Shown here: piece after piece, positions 54,750 through 64,000 of the stretch | How the letters are laid out: every line of letters begins with the position of its first letter | Numbering within the stretch: position 1 is the first letter of the stretch | NCBI GenBank assembly: GCA_036245805.1 | Contig: BTRK01000002.1 | Span: 43,878,661 to 43,942,660, forward strand | Length of the DNA stretch: 64,000 nucleotides | Source: Pristionchus mayeri | Taxonomy: Eukaryota > Nematoda > Chromadorea > Rhabditida > Neodiplogasteridae | Direction: 5' to 3' | The notes under the pieces: model-generated | Seen by the model: the letters and a program-made list of their open reading frames with translations, nothing else | Database searches by the model: none | Told to the model about the DNA's origin: nothing | Position numbers and translations under genes: made by a program

Positions 54750-54894
54750 TCAAAAATTTTCCCGCCTATGATACACGTAGTAACACATAGATGATCGAAT
54801 CTTGAAGTTAGATTTGCATGAAAGTAAGCAGCAGAGCCATCCTATCACATACTAGAAAATTGCTTCGCGCGCCGACGCCGCTCGCAGTTCTTTC

Positions 54895-55335
54895 ATTTGC
54901 ATAAGTAGGAGGGGAGATACGTACCAAAACATGCTTCATTCAAAAATTGCGTTATGTTCAAATTCTCCCTACTGAGTGCCGATATGATAGTCGACCTACA
55001 ATGAACTATGCACGCACCCCATTTCGGGATGCGTAATCCGAATCAAGGATAAAAATCGTTACGTTTTCATCACAAAAGGAAGAAAAATATAATATTGAGA
55101 CGATAAAAAGGTTTTTCGCATGAAACTACGTTAAGACGTCATTTCCGCACGGAGCGTTATAGAACTTAGTTGTAGATTTCTCTATTATGAGTCGATTGAA
55201 AAAAACTGACCGATATACCGATATATATATATACGGCCATCTAACGTGGTAGGTCATAACTCCGCTCAACATGCAAATTTGGAGGAATGAAGTAGATAGG
55301 CGTTCGACATTTTGTAAACTTCTGTTTTTTTTTCA
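54895..55335. repeat. Uninterrupted inverted copy of the LINE-hosting repeat
   Basis: Inverted relative to 50575-52943. It contains GGGGAGATACGTACCAAAAC, CCGCACGGAGCGTTATAGAA and GCGGAGTT-type blocks in complementary order. It ends in a T run that directly joins the satellite at about 55340. Confidence 0.8.
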
Positions 55336-55349
55336 ACCGAAAATTACAT

Positions 55350-58300
55350 TTGCAAGTCGACATCGTCGTTGAGTTCGGCTTCTATGCACTCGAGGGGAAT
55401 CTACCAGACCCATTCATAATTATCAAACTGATAATGGACAGAATCTCACTGGAAGAACTCATTACAATCGACTTTTTGTTAATTTCAACTGAAAAATGCA
55501 TTTTCAAGTCGACGTCGTCTTTGAGGTCGGGTTCTATGCACTCGAGGGGAATCACCAGACCTATTAATAATTATCAAACTGATAATGGACAGAATCTCAC
55601 TGGAAGAACTCATTCCATTCGATATTTTGTTAATTTCAACTGAAAAATGCATTTTCAAGTCGACGTCGTCTTTGAGTTCGGCTTCTATGCACTCGAGGGG
55701 AATTTACCAGACCTATTAATAATTATCAAACTGAAAATCGACAGAATCTCACTGGAAGAACTCATTACAATCGACTTTTTGTTAATTTCAACTGAAAAAA
55801 TGTATTTTCAAGTCGACGTCGTCTTTGAGTTCGGCTTCTATGCACTCGAGGGGAATTTACCAGACCTATTAATAATTATCAAACTGATAATCGACAGAAT
55901 CTCACTGGAAGAACTCATTACAATCGACTTTTTGTTAATTTCAACTGAAAAATGCATTTTCAAGTCGACGTCGTCGTTGAGGTCGGCTTCTATGCACACG
56001 AGGGGAATCACCAGACCCATTAATAATTATCAAACTGATAATGGACAGAATCTCACTGGAAGAACTCATTCCATTCGATATTTTGTTAATTTCAACTGAA
56101 AAATGCATTTTCAAGTCGACGTCGTCTTTGAGGTCGGCTTCTATGCACTCGAGGGGAATTTACCAGACCTATTAATAATTATCAAACTGATAATGGACAG
56201 AATCTCACTGGAAGAACTCATTACAATCGACTTTTTGTTAATTTCAACTGAAAAATGTATTTTCAAGTCGACGTCGTCTTTGAGGTCGGCTTCTATGCAC
56301 TCGAGGGGAATCTAACAGACCCACTAATAATTATCAAACTGATAATGGACAGAATCTCACTGGAAGAACTCATTACAATCGACTTTTTGTTAATTTCAAC
56401 TGAAAAATGCATTTTCAAGTCGACGTCGTCTTTGAGGTCGGGTTCTATGCACTCGAGGGGAATCACCAGACCTATTAATAATTATCAAACTGATAATGGA
56501 CAGAATCTCACTGGAAGAACTCATTCCATTCGATATTTTGTTAATTTCAACTGAAAAATGCATTTTCAAGTCGACGTCGTCTTTGAGTTCGGCTTCTATG
56601 CACTCGAGGGGAATTTACCAGACCTATTAATAATTATCAAACTGATAATCGACAGAATCTCACTGGAAGAACTCATTACAATCGACTTTTTGTTAATTTC
56701 AACTGAAAAATGTATTTTCAAGTCGACGTCGTCTTTGAGGTCGGCTTCGATGCACTCGAGGGGAATCTAACAGACCCACTAATAATTATCAAACTGATAA
56801 TAGACAGAATCTCACTGGAAGAACTCATTACAATCGACTTTTTGTTAATTTCAACTGAAAAATGCATTTTCAAGTCGACGTCGTCTTTGAGGTCGGGTTC
56901 TATGCACTCGAGGGGAATCACCAGACCTATTAATAATTATCAAACTGATAATGGACAGAATCTCACTGGAAGAACTCATTCCATTCGATATTTTGTTAAT
57001 TTCAACTGAAAAATGCATTTTCAAGTCGACGTCGTCTTTGAGGTCGGCTTCTATGCACTCGAGGGGAATTTACCAGACCTATTAATAATTATCAAACTGA
57101 TAATGGACAGAATCTCACTGGAAGAACTCATTACAATCGACTTTTTGTTAATTTCAACTGAAAAATGTATTTTCAAGTCGACGTCGTCTTTGAGGTCGGC
57201 TTCTATGCACTCTAGGGGAATCTAACAGACCCACTAATAATTATCAAACTGATAATGGACAGAATCTCACTGGAAGAACTCATTACAATCGACTTTTTGT
57301 TAATTTCAACTGAAAAATGCATTTTCAAGTCGACGTCGTCTTTGAGGTCGGGTTCTATGCACTCGAGGGGAATCACCAGATCTATTAATAATTATCAAAC
57401 TGATAATGGACAGAATCTCACTAGAAGAACTCATTCCATTTGATATTTTGTTAATTTCAACTGAAAAATGCATTTTCAAGTCGACGTCGTCTTTGAGTTC
57501 GGCTTCTATGCACTCGAGGGGAATTTACCAGACCTATTAATAATTATCAAACTGATAATGGACAGAATCTCACTGGAAGAACTCATTACAATCGACTTTT
57601 TGTTAATTTCAACTGAAAAATGTATTTTCAAGTCGACGTCGTCTTTGAGGTCGGCTTCTATGCACTCGAGGGGAATCTAACAGACCCACTAATAATTATC
57701 AAACTGATAATGGACAGAATCTCACTGGAAGAACTCATTACAATCGACTTTTTGTTAATTTCAACTGAAAAATGCATTTTCAAGTCGACGTCGTCTTTGA
57801 GGTCGGGTTCTATGCACTCGAGGGGAATCACCAGATCTATTAATAATTATCAAACTGATAATGGACAGAATCTCACTGGAAGAACTCATTCCATTTGATA
57901 TTTTGTTAATTTCAACTGAAAAATGCATTTTCAAGTCGACGTCGTCTTTGAGTTCGGCTTCTATGCACTCGAGGGGAATTTACCAGACCTATTAATAATT
58001 ATCAAACTGATAATCGACAGAATCTCACTGGAAGAACTCATTACAATCGACTTTTTGTTAATTTCAACTGAAAAATGTATTTTCAAGTCGACGTCGTCTT
58101 TGAGGTCGGCTTCGATGCACTCGAGGGGAATCTAACAGACCCACTAATAATTATCAAACTGATAATAGACAGAATCTCACTGGAAGAACTCATTACAATC
58201 GACTTTTTGTTAATTTCAACTGAAAAATGCATTTTCAAGTCGACGTCGTCTTTGAGGTCGGGTTCTATGCACTCGAGGGGAATCACCAGACCTATTAATA

Positions 58301-61300
58301 ATTATCAAACTGATAATGGACAGAATCTCACTGGAAGAACTCATTCCATTCGATATTTTGTTAATTTCAACTGAAAAATGCATTTTCAAGTCGACGTCGT
58401 CTTTGATGTCGGCTTCTATGCACTCGAAGGGAATTTACCAGACCCATTAATAATTATCAAACTGATAAGGGACAGAATCTCACTGGAAGAACTCATTCCA
58501 TTCGACATTTTGTTAATTTCAACAGAAAAATGGATTTTCAAGTCCACGTCGTCGTTGACGTCGCCTTCTATGCACTCGAGGGGAATCTACCAGACCCATT
58601 CATAATTATCAAACTGATAATGGACAGAATCTCACTGGAAGAACTCATTCCATTCGACATTTTGTTAATTTCAACTGAAAAATGCATTTTCAAGTCGACG
58701 TCGTCGTTGAGGTCGGCTTCTATGCACTCGAGGGGAATCACCAGACCCATTAATAATTATCAAACTGATAATGGACAGAATCTCACTGGAAGAACTCATT
58801 CCATTCGATATTTTGTTAATTTCAACTGAAAAATGCATTTTCAAGTCGACGTCGTCTTTGAGGTCGGCTTCTATGCACTCGAGGGGAATTTACCAGACCT
58901 ATTAATAATTATCAAACTGATAAAGGACAGAATCTCTCTGGAAGAACTCATTCCATTCGACATTTTGTTAATTTCAACTGAAAAATGCATTTTCGAGTCG
59001 ACGTCGTCGTTGAGGTCGGCTTCTATGCACTCGAGGGGAATCTATCAGACCCATTAATAATTATCAAACTGATAATGGACAGAATCTCACTGGAAGAACT
59101 CATTCCATTCGGCATTTTGTTAATTTCAACTAAAAAATGCATTTTCAAGTCGACGACGTCGTTGAGGTCGGCTTCTATGCACTCGAGGGGAATTTACCAG
59201 ACCCATTAATAATTATCAAACTGATAATGGGGAGAATCTCACTGGAAGAACTCATTCCATTCGACATTTTGCTAATTTCAACAGAAAAATGGATTTTCAA
59301 GTCCACGTCGTCGTTGACGTCGCCTTCTATGCACTCGAGGGGAATCTACCAGACCCATTCATAATTATCAAACTGATAATGGACAGAATCTCACTGGAAG
59401 AACTCATTACAATCGACTTTTTGTTAATTTCAACTGAAAAATGTATTTTCAAGTCGACGTCGTCGTTGAGGTCGGCTTCTATGCACTCGAGGGGAATCTA
59501 TCAGACCCATTAATAATTATCAAACTGATAATGGGGAGAATCTCACTGGAAGAACTCATTCCATTCGACATTTTGCTAATTTCAACAGAAAAATGGATTT
59601 TCAAGTCCACGTCGTCGTTGACGTCGCCTTCTATGCACTCGAGGGGAATCTACCAGACCCATTCATAATTATCAAACTGATAATGGACAGAATCTCACTG
59701 GAAGAACTCATTACAATCGACTTTTTGTTAATTTCAACTGAAAAATGTATTTTCAAGTCGACGTCGTCGTTGAGGTCGGCTTCTATGCACTCGAGGGGAA
59801 TCTATCAGACCCATTAATAATTATCAAACTGATAATGGACAGAATCTCACTGGAAGAACTCATTCCATTCGACATTTTGTTAATTTCAAGTAAAAAATGC
59901 ATTTTCAAGTCGACGACGTCGTTGAGGTCGGCTTCTATGCACTCGAGGGGAATTTACCAGACCCATTAATAATTATCAAACTGATAATGGGGAGAATCTC
60001 ACTGGAAGAACTCATTCCATTCGATATTTTGCTAATTTCAACTGAAAAATGCATTTTCGAGTCGACGTCGTCGTTGAGGTCGGCTTCTATGCACTCGAGG
60101 GGAATCTATCAGACCCATTAATAATTATCAAACTGATAATGGACAGAATCTCACTGGAAGAACTCATTCCATTCGACATTTTGTTAATTTCAAGTAAAAA
60201 ATGCATTTTCAAGTCGACGACGTCGTTGAGGTCGGCTTCTATGCACTCGAGGGGAATTTACCAGACCCATTAATAATTATCAAACTGATAATGGGGAGAA
60301 TCTCACTGGAAGAACTCATTCCATTCGACATTTTGCTAATTTCAACAGAAAAATGGATTTTCAAGTCCACGTCGTCGTTGACGTCGCCTTCTATGCACTC
60401 GAGGGGAATCTACCAGACCCATTCATAATTATCAAACTGATAATGGACAGAATCTCACTGGAAGAACTCATTACAATCGACTTTTTGTTTATTTCAACTG
60501 AAAAATGTATTTTCAAGTCGATGTCGTCGTTGAGGTCGGCTTCTATGCACTCGAGGGGAATCTATCAGACCCATTAATAATTATCAAACTGATAATGGGG
60601 AGAATCTCACTGGAAGAACTCATTCCATTCGACATTTTGCTAATTTCAACAGAAAAATGGATTTTCAAGTCCACGTCGTCGTTGACGTCGCCTTCTATGC
60701 ACTCGAGGGGAATCTACCAGACCCATTCATAATTATCAAACTGATAATGGACAGAATCTCACTGGAAGAACTCATTACAATCGACTTTTTGTTAATTTCA
60801 ACTGAAAAATGTATTTTCAAGTCGACGTCGTCGTTGAGGTCGGCTTCTATGCACTCGAGGGGAATCTATCAGACCTATTAATAATTATCAAACTGATAAT
60901 GGACAGAATCTCACTGGAAGAACTCATTCCATTCGACATTTTGTTAATTTCAAGTAAAAAATGCATTTTCAAGTCGACGACGTCGTTGAGGTCGGCTTCT
61001 ATGCACTCGAGGGGAATTTACCAGACCCATTAATAATTATCAAACTGATAATGGGGAGAATCTCACTGGAAGAACTCATTCCATTCGACATTTTGCTAAT
61101 TTCAACAGAAAAATGGATTTTCAAGTCCACGTCGTCGTTGACGTCGCCTTCTATGCACTCGAGGGGAATCTACCAGACCCATTCATAATTATCAAACTGA
61201 TAATGGACAGAATCTCACTGGAAGAACTCATTACAATCGACTTTTTGTTAATTTCAACTGAAAAATGCATTTTCAAGTCGACGTCGTCTTTGAGGTCGGG

Positions 61301-64000
61301 TTCTATGCACTCGAGGGGAATCACCAGACCTATTAATAATTATCAAACTGATAATGGACAGAATCTCACTGGAAGAACTCATTCCATTCGATATTTTGTT
61401 AATTTCAACTGAAAAATGCATTTTCAAGTCGACGTCGTCTTTGAGTTCGGCTTCTATGCACTCGAGGGGAATTTACCAGACCTATTAATAATTATCAAAC
61501 TGAAAATCGACAGAATCTCACTGGAAGAACTCATTACAATCGACTTTTTGTTAATTTCAACTGAAAAAATGTATTTTCAAGTCGACGTCGTCTTTGAGTT
61601 CGGCTTCTATGCACTCGAGGGGAATTTACCAGACCTATTAATAATTATCAAACTGATAATCGACAGAATCTCACTGGAAGAACTCATTACAATCGACTTT
61701 TTGTTAATTTCAACTGAAAAATGCATTTTCAAGTCGACGTCGTCGTTGAGGTCGGCTTCTATGCACACGAGGGGAATCACCAGACCCATTAATAATTATC
61801 AAACTGATAATGGACAGAATCTCACTGGAAGAACTCATTCCATTCGATATTTTGTTAATTTCAACTGAAAAATGCATTTTCAAGTCGACGTCGTCTTTGA
61901 GGTCGGCTTCTATGCACTCGAGGGGAATTTACCAGACCTATTAATAATTATCAAACTGATAATGGACAGAATCTCACTGGAAGAACTCATTACAATCGAC
62001 TTTTTGTTAATTTCAACTGAAAAATGTATTTTCAAGTCGACGTCGTCTTTGAGGTCGGCTTCTATGCACTCGAGGGGAATCTAACAGACCCACTAATAAT
62101 TATCAAACTGATAATGGACAGAATCTCACTGGAAGAACTCATTACAATCGACTTTTTGTTAATTTCAACTGAAAAATGCATTTTCAAGTCGACGTCGTCT
62201 TTGAGTTCGGCTTCTATGCACTCGAGGGGAATTTACCAGACCTATTAATAATTATCAAACTGAAAATCGACAGAATCTCACTGGAAGAACTCATTACAAT
62301 CGACTTTTTGTTAATTTCAACTGAAAAAATGTATTTTCAAGTCGACGTCGTCTTTGAGTTCGGCTTCTATGCACTCGAGGGGAATTTACCAGACCTATTA
62401 ATAATTATCAAACTGATAATCGACAGAATCTCACTGGAAGAACTCATTACAATCGACTTTTTGTTAATTTCAACTGAAAAATGCATTTTCAAGTCGACGT
62501 CGTCGTTGAGGTCGGCTTCTATGCACACGAGGGGAATCACCAGACCCATTAATAATTATCAAACTGATAATGGACAGAATCTCACTGGAAGAACTCATTC
62601 CATTCGATATTTTGTTAATTTCAACTGAAAAATGCATTTTCAAGTCGACGTCGTCTTTGAGGTCGGCTTCTATGCACTCGAGGGGAATCTAACAGACCCA
62701 CTAATAATTATCAAACTGATAATGGACAGAATCTCACTGGAAGAACTCATTACAATCGACTTTTTGTTAATTTCAACTGAAAAATGCATTTTCAAGTCGA
62801 CGTCGTCTTTGAGGTCGGGTTCTATGCACTCGAGGGGAATCACCAGATCTATTAATAATTATCAAACTGATAATGGACAGAATCTCACTGGAAGAACTCA
62901 TTCCATTTGATATTTTGTTAATTTCAACTGAAAAATGCATTTTCAAGTCGACGTCGTCTTTGAGTTCGGCTTCTATGCACTCGAGGGGAATTTACCAGAC
63001 CTATTAATAATTATCAAACTGATAATCGACAGAATCTCACTGGAAGAACTCATTACAATCGACTTTTTGTTAATTTCAACTGAAAAATGTATTTTCAAGT
63101 CGACGTCGTCTTTGAGGTCGGCTTCGATGCACTCGAGGGGAATCTAACAGACCCACTAATAATTATCAAACTGATAATAGACAGAATCTCACTGGAAGAA
63201 CTCATTACAATCGACTTTTTGTTAATTTCAACTGAAAAATGCATTTTCAAGTCGACGTCGTCTTTGAGGTCGGGTTCTATGCACTCGAGGGGAATCACCA
63301 GACCTATTAATAATTATCAAACTGATAATGGACAGAATCTCACTGGAAGAACTCATTCCATTCGATATTTTGTTAATTTCAACTGAAAAATGCATTTTCA
63401 AGTCGACGTCGTCTTTGATGTCGGCTTCTATGCACTCGAAGGGAATTTACCAGACCCATTAATAATTATCAAACTGATAAGGGACAGAATCTCACTGGAA
63501 GAACTCATTCCATTCGACATTTTGTTAATTTCAACAGAAAAATGGATTTTCAAGTCCACGTCGTCGTTGACGTCGCCTTCTATGCACTCGAGGGGAATCT
63601 ACCAGACCCATTCATAATTATCAAACTGATAATGGACAGAATCTCACTGGAAGAACTCATTCCATTCGACATTTTGTTAATTTCAACTGAAAAATGCATT
63701 TTCAAGTCGACGTGGTCGTTGAGGTCGGCTTCTATGCACTCGAGGGGAATCACCAGACCCATTAATAATTATCAAACTGATAATGGACAGAATCTCACTG
63801 GAAGAACTCATTCCATTCGATATTTTGTTAATTTCAACTGAAAAATGCATTTTCAAGTCGACGTCGTCTTTGAGGTCGGCTTCTATGCACTCGAGGGGAA
63901 TTTACCAGACCTATTAATAATTATCAAACTGATAAAGGACAGAATCTCTCTGGAAGAACTCATTCCATTCGACATTTTGTTAATTTCAACTGAAAAATGC
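55350..64000. repeat. Satellite array, about 152 bp unit, higher-order organised
   Basis: About 57 head-to-tail units of 151-152 bp fill the rest of the window. Each has AATGCATTTTCAAGTCGACG, TATGCACTCGAGGGGAAT, ATTATCAAACTGATAATGG and TCACTGGAAGAACTCATT. Variant types recur at about 455 bp (three units) in 55500-58400 and at 304/760 bp in 58400-61260. Long blocks repeat: 55647-56099 reappears at 61416 and 62176, and 57923-58829 reappears at 62935 with almost no change. Each unit opens a short ATG frame, but a 152 bp period shifts frame every unit, so these are not genes. Confidence 0.95.

Noticed and set aside
55350..64000. CRISPR-like repeat array
   Set aside because: Units are contiguous 152 bp satellite monomers with no unique spacers, in a eukaryotic context.
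55350..64000. A family of 70-150 residue proteins
   Set aside because: The frames come from a repeated noncoding unit whose period is not a multiple of three; they lack splice or promoter context and recur only because the DNA repeats.

Overview
Eukaryotic DNA, most probably from a nematode of the rhabditid/diplogastrid type. The reasons are very short introns (about 38-50 nt in several genes) ending in TTTCAG-like acceptors, a tandem cluster of seven-transmembrane chemoreceptors with the hallmarks of the nematode Sre class, mariner, TTAA-type and BEL/Pao elements, and long satellite arrays. Nothing prokaryotic was seen. Gene models were made by eye from reading frames, splice signals and comparison of copies inside the window, so exon edges are approximate.

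Layout. 1-3690: remains of a Ty3/gypsy-like retroelement (coiled-coil Gag-like ORF, DDE integrase, and a zinc-knuckle ORF continuing in the integrase frame across two TAG stops). Its plus strand carries 14 copies of the heptamer ACGGCTC. 3693-11160 (minus): three Sre-like receptor copies. One is apparently near intact (4360-6218), one is a fragment, and one was destroyed by a repeat block, a mariner and a TTAA element. 11293-16730 (plus): a tandem family of small type I membrane proteins with a relic, a damaged member and an intact-looking member. 17164-18420 (minus) and 28150-32319 (plus): two more multi-exon, cysteine-containing single-pass membrane proteins. 19025-20553 and 21774-24692 (minus): a Q/P/M-rich protein and an unrecognised multi-exon protein. 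33267-47828 (plus): a BTB-BACK-Kelch gene whose introns hold a dead mariner, small MITEs, a TTAA element carrying a tRNA-like sequence, a fold-back, two tandem arrays and another fold-back. 48117-55335: BEL/Pao gag remains, a 5'-truncated LINE with target-site duplication, hairpin elements and a small gene fragment. 55350-64000: an uninterrupted satellite of about 152 bp units with higher-order structure running off the window.

Interpretation. The genes are a chemoreceptor cluster and families of predicted surface proteins, both typical of fast-evolving nematode chromosome arms, plus a BTB-Kelch protein of the kind that serves as a substrate adaptor for Cullin-3 ubiquitin ligases. No operon-like or pathway relation between them is visible. 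The strongest candidates for something undescribed are the ACGGCTC array in the retroelement, the 1.12 kb tandem palindromic unit, the TTAA element with a captured tRNA-like sequence, and the higher-order 152 bp satellite.
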